A DNA stretch of 64,000 nt. Origin: Reticulitermes speratus. Taxonomy: Eukaryota; Arthropoda; Insecta; Blattodea; Rhinotermitidae. Both the position numbers and the translations under genes were made by a program. The stretch lies in assembly GCA_021186555.1 (NCBI GenBank), contig JAJKFL010000026.1, positions 6,946,209 to 7,010,208 of the forward strand. The letters run 5' to 3'. The first letter of the stretch is position 1. The number at the start of each line of letters is the position of its first letter. Shown piece by piece: positions 22,109 through 32,251 of this stretch. Under the pieces are notes generated by a model, which saw only the letters and a program-made list of their open reading frames with translations, was not told the DNA's origin and did not search any database.

Positions 22109-22248
22109 ATTCGAATTAAAAATATATTTAAAAATTCGGCCGGAAAGTCTCAAAGGAAGAGACTGTTAGATACGGGGATATGAATGGAAGTAACTGAGAA
22201 CAGAGTATGACATGATAAAACAAATGAGTATTTTTGACTAGACGAGAG

Positions 22249-22450
22249 GTAAGGTAAAGTTCTCCCTAGAACAGGCCACGAAGGCCCAGAGGGGGAGTAG
22301 AGGTTTAGCTCTACTCTTCCTTTAACCCTGGCACTAGATGAGGGTGGGTGGTCAACTCCACGCCCCGGCCGCTTTACCCACGGGAAAGAGACCCGGTACC
22401 AATTGTATAGGAGGCTGGGTGGGCCCCAGGGCCGGTCTGGACGGCTGCGG
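22249..22450 (-). mobile_element. SINE-B, 5' truncated
   Basis: The minus strand contains the full SINE-B body and tail but stops at CAGACCGGCCCTGGGG, so the whole tRNA-like head is absent. Confidence 0.85.
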
Positions 22451-22504
22451 AGTACTAGTAATCGTGTATATAACTAGCATACGCACACAATAAAGTTATA
22501 AGTT

Positions 22505-22570
22505 ATCCACAAACACAACCGTCCTACATGTTCCAGCGATAAATCGCTATCCTCAGAGAGACGTCAATAC
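22505..22570 (-). mobile_element. Penelope-type repeat fragment with hammerhead-like motif
   Basis: The minus strand reads CTGAGGATAGCGATTTATCG, CTGGAACATGTAGGAC: a CTGANGA box, a stem (AGCG/CGCT) and a GAACATGTA end (22525-22556). It is close to the 27.9-28.2 kb copies. Confidence 0.5.
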
Positions 22571-23287
22571 AAAGGAATATATAACATTAATACGTCAATA
22601 TCACGAGTACAAGGTTGAAAAATATATAAAATATATAAAATAGCAGATATAAATACAATAATATTGATACTATAACTAGTAAGATGTTAAGACTTCCTTG
22701 GTTAAAATTTATCCATATACCCTTGTTGATAATATATACATTTATATGCATACAAACATCGAACGTCCAAGTTTTCGATCAAGAAGCATCAAGTCCCTGT
22801 GGCCTGTAAAGATGTGTCCTGTGTAGGCAGGTGTTGTACTAGCTCCTGAAGAAACACCGGTAGCATAAAGTTAAGCTACACAAGCCCTATCGTGCTATCC
22901 GACGTGCAAATTCAGGACACTCGTGTTGTGTCACCTATTTGAGATCCTATGAAACAGTTGAACGCTACATTGATTTATATTCGGGAGGTAAACATGGCCG
23001 CCGCGAATGACTGTTTGGCGGGAACAAGGGTTCTGTGCAGAAAATGCGCGAGCTGAAAGTTTATAAGGGAAATTTTGTCCTCCCGTCTGCGTGTTTATTC
23101 TCTGAAACTGATGAACGAATTTCGTGGTTTCGTTTTATTGGAATCCTGCGGGTCAGACCAATATAATGTTTATTCATATTGGACAAATATGAAGCTCATG
23201 TCAAACTTGATGGATTATTTCAAGAAGCACTCGTTTTACAACATTTATGTAATACGTATGTAGTTCTCATTAAAAATAAAACTTACA
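22571..23287. other. No gene recognised
   Basis: AT-rich sequence with TATAAAATA repeats near 22620-22650; nothing else supported. Confidence 0.5.
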
Positions 23288-23438
23288 CAGTCAAACCCCG
23301 ATATGGCGCCACCCTCAATTTGTGAAAAGTCTGTAAACAGAAAATTCCTGTTATAGATCATTTTGATTTAGCGCCACCTTCGATATACGGCCACAAATTG
23401 CGGTGAAAAAAACAGCGGTGCTACATCGGGGGTGACTG
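23288..23438. mobile_element. Tigger/pogo-like MITE
   Basis: CAGTCAAACCCCGATATGGC at the left and the complement CAGTCACCCCCGATGTAGC at the right make ~20-bp inverted termini of the pogo/Tigger type. TA follows the right end. The interior is a short noncoding foldback with GCGCCACC repeated at 23305 and 23374. Confidence 0.65.
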
Positions 23439-24404
23439 TATTCGCAACAATTGTCAATGTGGGGTACATAGGTAAATAAACGAAAGCCAATACTCTTCTG
23501 AGTGCATAAATTTAGATGAATACTTTTGTAAAACCTCCATGAAATTTAATAGTATGGAACTTTTATCTTCCACGCCCCCCTCCTCCAAACTTCTACACAT
23601 TACCAACACCGTAATCCAAAATTTATAGCAGTTCAAAATATATAGAAAATAAAATTATCACATGATTACAAACAAACTTGTTATTTTCTAATAAACATCC
23701 ACCGCTTAACGCACCGAATAACAGGACCTAGTTGTTAAGGGCCCTGGTTCACAACCACAAGTCGTACCAGACACCGGGTAACTCTCTTCAAATATTTTTC
23801 ACATTTCCCAGCTCTCGTACGTTCTCAAAAATCTCCTTTTTTTCTGCGCTTATTTCCTCGCATTTCATCTGTAATTCATACTTTATCATCAACATTTCGC
23901 TGCAAGCAATACATCTAGGAGTTAACAGTTACCAGGATACTAATACCTCAACGTTACGTAATTTGAGTATCTGATGCAGCGTCGATACATTATTCTCGAA
24001 AAAAACACAATAAAACAGCAACTTACATACATACATACATTCCACGGATCCATAAGTCTGTTGAAGTGACAACTGGATGTGCAATAAGTCATAATATACA
24101 AATATACATAGCATAACCTCTAGAGTTCACATAACATTTTGAAGGTCATGCATATAAAGAGCAGAATCAAAGGTTTAGACTCAAAATACTTTGTGGCGGA
24201 AGAAATGTTCTGAGTCAATACATGTAGCACTCTTAAAACATGACAGACGGAATAATCTGAGACAGACCGAGCCCTGCGGAACACATATTTTTAGTTAGAA
24301 AGCGACACAAAGGGTTAAACATTTTCATGAAGCTTTTACAAAAATCTAACACAGTCTGTTCCACGTCAACAAAAAAAGGTATTTTTCCGCATATTTTTCT
24401 TGTG
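23439..24404. other. No gene recognised
   Basis: AT-rich sequence with a short CATA run at about 24028-24040; nothing else supported. Confidence 0.5.
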
Positions 24405-24684
24405 GAGAAGGGCCCCGCAGCAGACGCTACGGAAGCACCGCAGCCTTAAGGCTTATTGTGCAACCCTTGTGATGAAGATGAAGAGAAAGATGAAAATTTT
24501 TCCATTTTTCCAAGTAATGGAGCACCGGTGGAATGAAACTGACACGGAAAAACCGAAGTACTCGGGAAAAACCTGTCCAAGTGCCACTTTTTCCACCACA
24601 AATCCCACATGGACTGACCCACGATCGAACACGGGCCTCCGCGATGAGAGGCCGTTGACTAACCGCCTGAGCCATGGCACGGCC
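24405..24684 (-). mobile_element. SINE-D, full length
   Basis: On the minus strand GGCCGTGCCATGGCTCAGGC, GGTTAGTC.. and a GTTCGATC B box lead into GGCACTTGGACAGG, the GTACTTCGGTTTTTCCGTG block, CACCGGTGCTCCATTAC, CATCTTCATCACAAGGGTTG and the GCGGTGCTTCCG tail. Confidence 0.87.
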
Positions 24685-25282
24685 CATTCCGAATTAATTG
24701 TTCTGGGGGAAAAAAATGTCAACTTGAAGCAGGTATCACTTTTTTTTTTACTCTGTTTAACCCAAGCCGTAGAAGGAAACAGCCGCCTTTCTGTTTGGCT
24801 AACAGCGTCACAAACGAGCTGATGTTTAAGAATCTGAGCATTTAACTAGACGTTATACTTTTAGATACGCATGAGGGAATTTGAGTGGGAAATATCTAGA
24901 AAGTGTAATCGAATCTGAACAGTCATTACGACCCCCAAGTGAGCGGAAAATCTATTTACCGCCTAAAGCGAAGAGCCACCGCTGGTGAATAAAGTATATT
25001 CCTTCTCACAAGCAAGAGAACTTGGCACGTTGCTGTTGCTTTAACATATAATATCGTGCTGTTTTGTGACAATGTTTCACCTACACAGTGAATAACGCAT
25101 GTTTGATTAGTTTTAGAATGTAAGGTACGCTAATTAATTAGAAGTGTTAGAATTAGGGTTTTATTGGAAGTGGCGCCGTGTTGTTTGGTAGATAAGTACC
25201 ATATTTTAAAGGAATATGACAATTTCGTCTTAAGAAAAAAAATAGTGTTTTTCACGCTGTAAAATCCTTAACGAAAACCAAG
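24685..25282. other. No gene recognised
   Basis: No element or coding signature could be supported. Confidence 0.5.
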
Positions 25283-25561
25283 CATTGAGAACTAATTGTC
25301 TTCTGGACTTTGTCCATCGTCCGGATACAATATAAAATACGAGTAAAAAATCCTCAGGTATTCTTCCTATAGCTGGAGTTTACCGGCTGAAGTTGTCCAG
25401 TGATTGAGATTAGCTCGGTCTAAAGGACTCATCTGAGTAGGTGTCTCCCTTCCCTTCACCTGAAGAAGGAAGAAGAACCAGCTTCCGAAACGTCGTAATT
25501 TTATATTTTATATTTTATCCAAGACGATGGACAAAGTCCAGCAGACAATTAGTTCTCAATG
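25283..25561. mobile_element. Penelope-type inverted-repeat copy with hammerhead-like core
   Basis: Arms of ~60 bp (25283-25341 and 25499-25561) pair through CATTGAGAACTAATTGTCTT and GGACTTTGTCCATCGTC. Inside, 25460-25494 reads CTGAAGA, a GGAAG/CTTCC stem and GAAACGTC. That is the box order of the minimal hammerhead ribozymes known from Penelope-like elements. Confidence 0.65.
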
Positions 25562-26261
25562 TTATATACCATCGTCAGAACATTTTAGAAATTATTGGAC
25601 ACTAAGCATTTTTCTAAAAAGATGTAAATATTATACACAAGCGAATCCCTGAATTTGTATGACACCCGTATACACTCCAAACATTTAAAACCGAGCACTG
25701 GTTAGAGATTATATTCTTATGTGCTTTGCCGGTATCAGCGAACAGTAAGAAATTACTATTAAAACTTTAAGATGTCCACGTTACATCCAGAAAGCCTAGA
25801 AGACGGAACATCCCAATTAATGTATTGACTAGGTTGTGGGATGAATGTCCGAAGGATTGCGGGTTCGATTTAAGGCAGATGCAATGACTTTCTTTCCCCT
25901 GAAGCATCCTAACAGCGTCGTGGTCCCAGTAGACATTTATACTGGCGCTTATTCATAGCGATGAAAATCCTCCAGGTATTTCCGAGTTTAAGAATGTATA
26001 AACCTTCAGCACAGGGACAATTTCAGTTTACCCAGAACCCCGGTGTGTGTGTCACAAGGCTGCCGCTAGTGATAACGGTACGTTCATTTCGTTGCTGAAG
26101 TGTGTATTGTATTTAACCATTAAACGATCCGTGTTGTAATCGTGTTTGTTTATACAGCTGTTTAAGCAGATACACTTCCCACGTGTAATTACGAGACGAA
26201 AGAATATGGCCACAAAGAGATGAAAATTGTCCAGTTCGGATATTGAACATGGTACCGTATT
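25562..26261. other. No gene recognised
   Basis: A GCGGGTTCGATTT word at about 25859 resembles a pol III B box, but no A box or known SINE body accompanies it. Confidence 0.45.
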
Positions 26262-26317
26262 TAATTAACTATTTCATTCCAACAAATGCACTACACTGTT
26301 TTAGTGTTATCTGTCCC

Positions 26318-26352
26318 TACATATGTTTCGGCACTTCCTGTGCCATCATCAG
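26318..26352 (-). ncRNA. Hammerhead-ribozyme-like motif
   Basis: The minus strand reads CTGATGA, a GGCAC/GTGCC stem with AGGAA loop, then GAA-ACATATGT-A. This gives the invariant CUGANGA and GAAA boxes and a three-pair helix III ending in a GUA cleavage triplet. The short palindromic helix III is typical of Penelope-type hammerheads thought to act as dimers. Activity is not shown. Confidence 0.6.
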
Positions 26353-26503
26353 CGGTGTCGTTGAGAGTTCACAGTCCTCAATGCATCCAATTCACTTTCA
26401 CGACATATAATTTTTTTGTCAGTCACTGTCACTGAATATAAAAAATTATATGTTGTGACAGTGAATTGGATGCATTGAGGATTGTGAACTCTCAACGAAA
26501 CCT

Positions 26504-26538
26504 CTGATGATGGCACAGGAAGTGCCGAAACATAAGTA
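26504..26538 (+). ncRNA. Hammerhead-ribozyme-like motif
   Basis: The same arrangement on the plus strand in the right arm (CTGATGA, GGCAC/GTGCC, GAAAC). Its helix III is less regular than in the left arm. Confidence 0.5.
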
Positions 26539-26609
26539 GGGACAGATAACACTAAAACAGTGTCGTGCATTTGTTGGAATGAAATAATTAATTAATTATT
26601 GAAATGCAC

Positions 26610-26611
<2 letters not shown>

Positions 26612-26646
<35 letters not shown>
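26612..26646. repeat. (TA)n microsatellite
   Basis: About 17 TA dinucleotides follow TGAAATGCACGG. The same word precedes a shorter TA run at 52.49-52.51 kb, so the TA run belongs to the Penelope-type element end. Confidence 0.93.
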
Positions 26647-26648
<2 letters not shown>

Positions 26649-26960
26649 TACCGCATATTAACAGGGTGATAATAAAGTATACACTTCACTGTGTCAAAAC
26701 ACACAAGACTGCACTCGGATCTGAAACTTGTTAGACAGAGGCGCTACAGGTTGATATGCTGGCGTAAGGCTTGATTATCTGTTATGGCGTTGACTAGTGA
26801 AGGACTGTTATTGCAGCAGATAAGAGCAAACAGTAGGGAGGTTGTGGACGTTTACATGTGAGATAATATTAAAATGAATACAGGCGAATTAAATATTTTG
26901 GTCCACCTATAAAGAAAGAAAAAGACAGACATGATACCTACAAGAACGAAGGAAAACTAC

Positions 26961-27210
26961 AGATGAGAAGTGTTTTAACTACGCTACCAATTGTAGAGAT
27001 GAGAAGTGTTTTAACTACGCTACCAATTGTAGAGATGAGAAGTGTTTTAACTACGCTACCAATTGTAGAGATGAGAAGTGTTTTAACTACGCTACCAATT
27101 GTAGAGATGAGAAGTGTTTTAACTACGCTACCAATTGTAGAGATGAGAAGTGTTTTAACTACGCTACCAATTGTAGAGATGAGAAGTGTTTTAACTACGC
27201 TACCAATTGC
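26961..27210. repeat. 36-bp tandem repeat, seven identical copies
   Basis: Units start at 26961, 26997, 27033, 27069, 27105, 27141 and 27177 and read AGATGAGAAGTGTTTTAACT, ACGCTACCAATTGTAG. Because 36 is a multiple of three and the unit has no stop in some frames, both strands stay open with 12-residue repeats. No promoter or splice context supports coding. Confidence 0.95.
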
Positions 27211-27255
27211 CAGTATCACATAGCGTCAGTAGTAGATGAATGAAATATGAATGTG

Positions 27256-27712
27256 CAGCAATGATGGAATCATAATCGTAGGGGAAAACCGAAGTACCCA
27301 GACAGAACCTGTCCCAGCGCCACTTTGCCCACCGCAAATCCCATAATGACCTAAGAGAGGTAAAGTACACATCAAGTCGCCTCCGTGCACCCCATGAAGG
27401 CACACGAGCAAGCGGAGGTACAGATCTTCTCATTCGTAACTTCAGAATTAGATGGAATGACTGGCCAATTTCAGGACCTTGCCACTTTGTCCATCGCTAC
27501 CCACGGAACTGGAGGCTGTGTGGGCCCCAGAGCCAGTCCGAACGTTTTACTCGTATAAAAGAAATACATTTCTAGCTTGTCCCAAAAATCGAACCACCAT
27601 TCCTGGACGTCCTGCTTGTGGCCTTGTGATGTAGCACACAAGGTAACCCGGCTCGCCGTACGCTGAGGATCCTACGACTAACAGCATGAGCCATGGCACA
27701 GTCAAGTACTGA
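27256..27712 (-). mobile_element. SINE-D interrupted by a SINE-B-like element
   Basis: The D body (27256-27350: GGGGAAAACCGAAGTACCC, CTGTCCCAGCGCCACTTTG) and D head (about 27656-27712: CGACTAACAGCATGAGCCAT) are in the same orientation and are split by 27351-27655. Confidence 0.7.
27351..27655 (-). mobile_element. SINE-B-like, diverged subfamily, nested in SINE-D
   Basis: The GAGGTAAAGTACAC tail, CACCCCATGAAGGCA, GGAACTGGAGGCTG and GGGCCCCAGAGCCAGTCC blocks are in SINE-B order, reversed. The head is poorly preserved. No clear target duplication. Confidence 0.6.
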
Positions 27713-27964
27713 CATTAGTCGCTATGAAGACTGTCGTCACATGCGAGGTGACATCATGCAGTCTAGGACACACGTACCTACCATATTCAGGGTGGAAGTT
27801 GGAATGCAGTGGGTTCCTCAGAAACGTCGATAATCGTACACAAGTTCAAGAAATATCTTAGACGTCGAAAGTGAAGAAACCGCCTTCGAAACATCGGTTA
27901 ACTATGTTTATTGTCCGACAAATGTACACGTTTATTCATTATTAATTTTTGTGACACAAAGTCC

Positions 27965-27999
27965 TACATGTTTCGAACCTTATCGTGGTTCATCTTCAG
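27965..27999 (-). ncRNA. Hammerhead-ribozyme-like motif
   Basis: The minus strand reads CTGAAGA, a GAACC/GGTTC stem, and GAA-ACATGT-A. Helix III is the palindrome ACATGT without a loop, so only a dimer could form it. Confidence 0.6.
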
Positions 28000-28164
28000 G
28001 GACCCCAGTATTTTAAATTACACTGACTTTATTACATCAATGGTACAATTATACACTGGTTAAAATGGTAAAAAACTGAATAATACATCACTTTGTTTGT
28101 ACGAATTTATACATTGGTTAACATGATAAAAAGTGAATAAATATAATTTAAAATACTCATGTCC

Positions 28165-28199
28165 CTGAAGATGAACCGCGATAAGGTTCGAAACATGTA
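28165..28199 (+). ncRNA. Hammerhead-ribozyme-like motif
   Basis: The plus-strand counterpart in the right arm: CTGAAGA, GAACC/GGTTC and GAAACATGTA. Confidence 0.6.
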
Positions 28200-28262
28200 G
28201 CACTGTGTTTCACAAAAGTTAATAGTGAATAAAAGTGTACATTTGTCGGACAATAAACATAG

Positions 28263-28827
28263 AAAAGAAAATGTACGGAATGAATAATATAGGTTAACTA
28301 CTTATATACCAATATAAACGGAGTCATATCCAAACGGACTAAAATTTTCAGAGCATATATTACGTCTTCGTCCAGTACATTACGTCTATTGCTGATTCGC
28401 CTTCTCAGTAAAACTTATGACGTCACTTAAGGGGCAATACATGTTGAAAGCCGGCGACGAGTTTAAGACAATGCCTCAGTCAAGTTCTGAGCTGCACGCA
28501 TTGCCAGGGACCGGTTATTGCTGCAGAATGCACACCACCTGTAGATTTTCCCTCACAGATTCTAATTAGCTAAACCCATAATGATGAGATATAGCAAACA
28601 GTTTTGATTAACAAAATGTGTACATTATAGTCCTCGTTATGAAACCATGATAAGACCTAAAACCGAGGATAATTATCACATCGACATTATTACCATAATA
28701 TTTCGCAAGTCACACCTGTCAATCAAAAAGCTAATTCGCCGTTCCGTGGCCTTTGAAGAAAGAAGCTTATCTGCGACTCTAAATTAAAAGCTTAAACGTT
28801 GAGGGCAAAGATTATTTGTCTAATCTG
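28263..28827. other. No gene recognised
   Basis: No element or coding signature could be supported. Confidence 0.5.
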
Positions 28828-28836
28828 TCATCAGTT

Positions 28837-29098
28837 TTTTTTCCTCAATGACGTAACAGCCCCTAGTGGGTAAGGGCCTCCTCATTATCGAGGCTTCACG
28901 ATCACACTCAGACACACGACACTCGGTAGGACTCCTCTGGACGAGGGACCAGCTCGTCGCAGAGACCTCTACCTGACAGCACACAACACTCACAACAGAC
29001 AGACATCCATGCCCCAAGAGGGTTACGAACCCACAATCCCAGCAAGCGAGCGGTCGCAGACCCACGCATTAGACCGCGCGGTCACTGGGATCGGCCTT
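28837..29098 (-). mobile_element. SINE-C, full length with perfect 9-bp target duplication
   Basis: A complete minus-strand SINE-C. TCATCAGTT is present at 28828-28836 and 29099-29107. A T run follows the left duplication, representing the A-rich tail of the inserted strand. Confidence 0.92.
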
Positions 29099-29347
29099 TC
29101 ATCAGTTAGGAAACTTATTTATTAGCGAAGGAGTCCAATTAGAAATTGCGCTGTATAACCAACAACGCCATCTGTGGAAACACAGATAGAAAAAAAGTAA
29201 ATTTATGACCTCTGCTCTTGTATGGGTTAATATGACTGAAAATCGGAACTGATCGCCAACATTGAGTGGAGTTTGTGATATTGAATCTAAAGAAAATGTG
29301 TGGAAATCCTTTATGACATAGCTACATGGAAAAGTCAGTTTACAGCT

Positions 29348-29800
29348 TTTTAGGCGTGGTCGTAAAATTGCGAAAAGCGACTATTAGCTTCGTCGTGTCT
29401 GTCTGTCCGTCCGCATGGAACAACACGGCTCCACTGGAAGTATTTTTATGAAATTTAATATTAGAGGATTTTTCGAAAATCTATCTAGAATATTCAAGTT
29501 TCATTAAAATCTGACAACAATAACGGTACTTTACATGAAGACCTATCTACATTTGTGATAATATCTCGCTGAATTCTTTTTAGAATGAGAAATGTTTCAG
29601 ACAAAAGTTGTAGAAAAAATAAAAATACACATTTTATGTTCAATAAATTTTTTGTTCGAATAACATGCCGTTTATGAGATAATGTAAAAAAATGTGACAG
29701 AACAGTACCGGCCACAGTTGACAATATAATAGGGCAAACGCGATTTACATGCCGGATAACGAAGGGAAGAATACGAATCCACACCCATAATATTTAATAA
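29348..29800 (+). repeat. Repeat-X, copy 1
   Basis: The signature AAAGCGACTATTAGCTTCG, GTCTGTCTGTCCGTCCGCAT, ATGAAATTTAATATT, ATATCTCGCTGAATTCTTT and CACACATTTTATG recurs in order at 57.5 and 62.2 kb. No terminal repeats or coding motif were recognised. The family is probably an old DNA transposon or LINE remnant. Confidence 0.65.
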
Positions 29801-29979
29801 TCATTGCTTTTCCACAGTAACGATGGTTACGCGAACGCATGTCAACGTAACGTTGTGCGTACATTACCTGCCCTCTTGTGTGGCCTTCTATACTCTATCG
29901 TGGATTTATACGTGTATCTGAAAAAACAGGAACCGCATGGCCACTTTCAATGAAAGTCTGAAGTGTCGAACTGAAAAAT

Positions 29980-30135
29980 AGTTACCGAAATTTCGAAGGA
30001 TTGCACCGCCTTGATCTCCAGGATCAAGCAGCCCAAAAAGGCTAGACTGTCGACGCAGCACAATACGCGAGACGAATCGAATCGTCAGTATGACCGCTGT
30101 AAAAGCCTCAAATCCCGCACAAGAAGAACTGTCCA
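29980..30135 (-). repeat. Degenerate interspersed repeat (GFEAFTAV type)
   Basis: The minus strand can be read GFEAFTAVILTIRFVSRIV, a phrase typical of a repeat common in insect genomes (more usually GFEAFTAVTMKN.VFWDV). It is not a gene; the translation is only a fingerprint of the repeat. Confidence 0.4.
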
Positions 30136-30424
30136 ACTGTTTAGGCGCTGTGCTGGGTCACAGCGACACCGACGGACACACAGGGCAGGCATCCACACAA
30201 AGCGCTTTGTGCCCCTCGCTGTTTCGTGGCTTTGTGCCCACCAAAAAACCACAGCGTGCCGCAAAGACAGGACGCAACAGAATACTAGAAACGTGAGGTT
30301 CACAGAGGAGTTGTTGCGAATCCAAGGAATTTAGAATGATACCGCGTTGATTTGCAAAACACCTTCGTTTCGAAAGAGTTTTCTGCCTCCGTCTCCATAG
30401 TCTTAGATCCACTCTTCTTTCACT

Positions 30425-30540
30425 GCTAATACTCTGCAGATGGAGCAAGCAAGCTGCTTTGAAAAGAAGGCAACGGTCTACCAATCGACACGGCGTCATA
30501 TCCCAAAAAGAACCTTCTGTTCCAAATTGAAGTACATATT
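30425..30540 (+). mobile_element. P2 repeat (Penelope-like)
   Basis: TGCAGATGGAGCAAGCAAGC, GAAAAGAAGGCAACGG and CGACACGGCGTCATATCCCA follow P2 order. The hammerhead-like boxes are degraded. Confidence 0.45.
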
Positions 30541-30560
30541 TTCAATTTCCAACACGTCTT

Positions 30561-30706
30561 CTGGTTCTGGTGCCCATCCAAACTACTACAGAATGGATAC
30601 CGGCGGCCCTTTCTTCGGTGTTAAAGCGGCCGAAGCGTGAACCTGACCACTCAACTCCATTCCCACATACGACTTCATGGGGTGCACATAGGAACATTTT
30701 ACCTAT
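30561..30706 (+). mobile_element. SINE-B tail fragment
   Basis: It begins in the body (GTGCCCATCC, AGAATGGATACCGG), passes TTAAAGCGGCCGAAGCGTG and ends ACATTTTACCTA. The head is missing. Confidence 0.7.
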
Positions 30707-31247
30707 ACATGTATGATCAAAGATAGGTACGCTAAATTATCAGGTAATATTATCCACCTGGGCTGGGAGGAATATTAAAATATTGTGACAAAATACATTT
30801 AGTGTCAGCGTTCATCTAACAAGAAATAAGAGTATATAATAACATTACAAACCTCTGAAATGCAGTAAAATATAAAAGTTGGAAATTTGTCCTTTCTAAA
30901 TTAGGGCCTGATCGTAGTACTGTAGACGCAAAAAGAATTCAGACAGAAAGACTTAAGAGTAACTTAATAAGCAGCTGCAGTTTGTAACTGACGATGATAC
31001 ATGTAGTGGACGTAATGATATTTGTAACCTGATTTAAAAAACTCAACCCATAAATTTAAGTAACTGGTAAACCATTAAAAATATTTGATGTCTTAAATTC
31101 TAAACGAGAAAATTATATGACACTCAGTTAAATTTAATTTCAGTAAATACATTCTTACTTAACGTCGCTTTTTTACAACCTCAACTGGACACTTAAACAC
31201 AAAATACGAACTTCTTGTACTTTATTAGATCTTGGGTGTTTTTTTTT
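30707..31247. other. No gene recognised
   Basis: AT-rich sequence; nothing supported. Confidence 0.5.
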
Positions 31248-31259
31248 AAATATTGTTAT

Positions 31260-31536
31260 AGGCCGTGCCATGGCTCAGGCGGTTAGTCGCCGGCCTCTCA
31301 CCACGGAGACCCGGGGTTCGATCCCAGGTCAAGTCCATGTGAGATTTGTGGTGGACAAAGTGGCACTGGGACAGGTTTTCCCCCCAGTACTTCGGTTTTC
31401 CCCTGTCGATTTCATTCCACTGGTGCTCCATTAATTGTAAAAATTGGTAAAAAAAAAACTGCTCATCCTCATCATCTTCATTGGGGTTGCACAAAAAGCC
31501 TTAAGGCTGTGGTGCGAGGGCCCTTCATCCAAAAAA
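31260..31536 (+). mobile_element. SINE-D, full length with perfect 12-bp target duplication
   Basis: Head GGCCGTGCCATGGCTCAGGC with GGGTTCGATCCC B box, body GTGGACAAAGTGGCACTGGG, GTACTTCGGTTTTCCCC, CTCATCATCTTCATTGGGG, and a GCCCTTCATCC-A9 tail. AAATATTGTTAT flanks at 31248-31259 and 31537-31548. It is the reference copy for this family in the window. Confidence 0.93.
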
Positions 31537-31548
31537 AAATATTGTTAT

Positions 31549-32000
31549 GAAAATTGTCTTCTCCTCTTCCGTAATATCAGATTATCTCCCTCGAGCTATC
31601 TAAGAACATATTATTCAAATATATTCAATTGTTAAACTCAATTTCCGGGTCTTTTCTTGAGCAAAGCCTCAACGTCAGAAGCCTGTATTCTTACGTCAAT
31701 AGCAATATGCATATCTTGTGTTTTCTTTACAGCCTTACTTTATTAGTTCAGTTGTCACTGGCCCTGCAGCGACGTTACTTGCCATCAGACGTAGCAACAA
31801 GATTGTCGCAGTGACGCGACTCGCGTTGACATAAGGAAGTAGGTTACTGACTGAGGGAGAGGGAAATTGCAAACGGGTAGGTCGATGGCAGTGGCGCACA
31901 CATCACACGGCACAGGGCAAACCGGCATAAAGATCGGGTACAAAGCTGTATTAAGTAGCGCAATTTGGCGCTCAAGATGTAACAACTGGACGGATGTACA
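31549..32000. other. No gene recognised
   Basis: Short overlapping frames only; nothing supported. Confidence 0.45.
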
Positions 32001-32095
32001 ACTCCACGCATCACAGCCCTTCTTAAGAAGCTAACAGTTCCTCAGCCAGTCAAGAAATTTCCCCCATTTTATGGAACCCAAATATACATTACTGC

Positions 32096-32251
32096 TTAAC
32101 TTTCCGTTCACCGTGCATTATGGCAATACATAACAATCATCAACCAACAACTGCACTAATTGTAATTATTATAACAATTTACATACGTAGGACAATGTTA
32201 AATTGTTATAATAATTACAATTAGTGCAGTTGTTGGTTGATGATTGTTATT
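32096..32251. mobile_element. Hairpin-bearing insertion in LINE-E
   Basis: CATTACTGC occurs at 32087-32095 and 32252-32260, a 9-bp duplication of a LINE-E target word. The inserted 156 bp contains a perfect 52-bp inverted repeat. It has no family I recognise. Confidence 0.65.
32130..32250. repeat. Perfect 52-bp inverted repeat (hairpin)
   Basis: Arms 32130-32181 and 32199-32250 are exact reverse complements (outer end ATAACAATCATCAACC, inner end TATAACAATTTA) around a 17-nt spacer. This would form a 52-pair stem. Confidence 0.95.

Larger units (their letters stand above)
26262..26597. mobile_element. Penelope-type foldback, ~155-bp arms
   Basis: The left arm (26262-26416) and right arm (26439-26597) are near-perfect inverted copies separated by only about 22 bp. 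Shared words include CCAACAAATGCACTACACTG, GTGTTATCTGTCCCTAC, GAGAGTTCACAGTCCTCAAT and GCATCCAATTCACT. Each arm carries one hammerhead-like motif. The same sequence recurs at 52.04-52.21 and 52.43-52.50 kb. Confidence 0.75.
27903..28262. mobile_element. Penelope-type inverted pair with two hammerhead-like motifs
   Basis: Arms 27903-28020 and 28144-28262 are inverted copies (TTTATTGTCCGACAAATGTA, GTCCTACATGTTTCGAACC, CAGGGACC). They are separated by ~123 bp holding a duplicated TACACTGGTTAAAATGGTAA segment. A third, single copy is at 33.78-34.0 kb. Confidence 0.7.

Noticed and set aside
25835-25990. Additional SINE family based on a B-box-like GGGTTCGATTT
   Set aside because: No A box, no second copy in the window and no tail; kept only as a note.
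30011-30499. Overlapping frames of about 107 and 113 codons as genes
   Set aside because: They overlap on opposite strands and cover known-type degenerate repeats (GFEAFTAV and P2); no coding signature.
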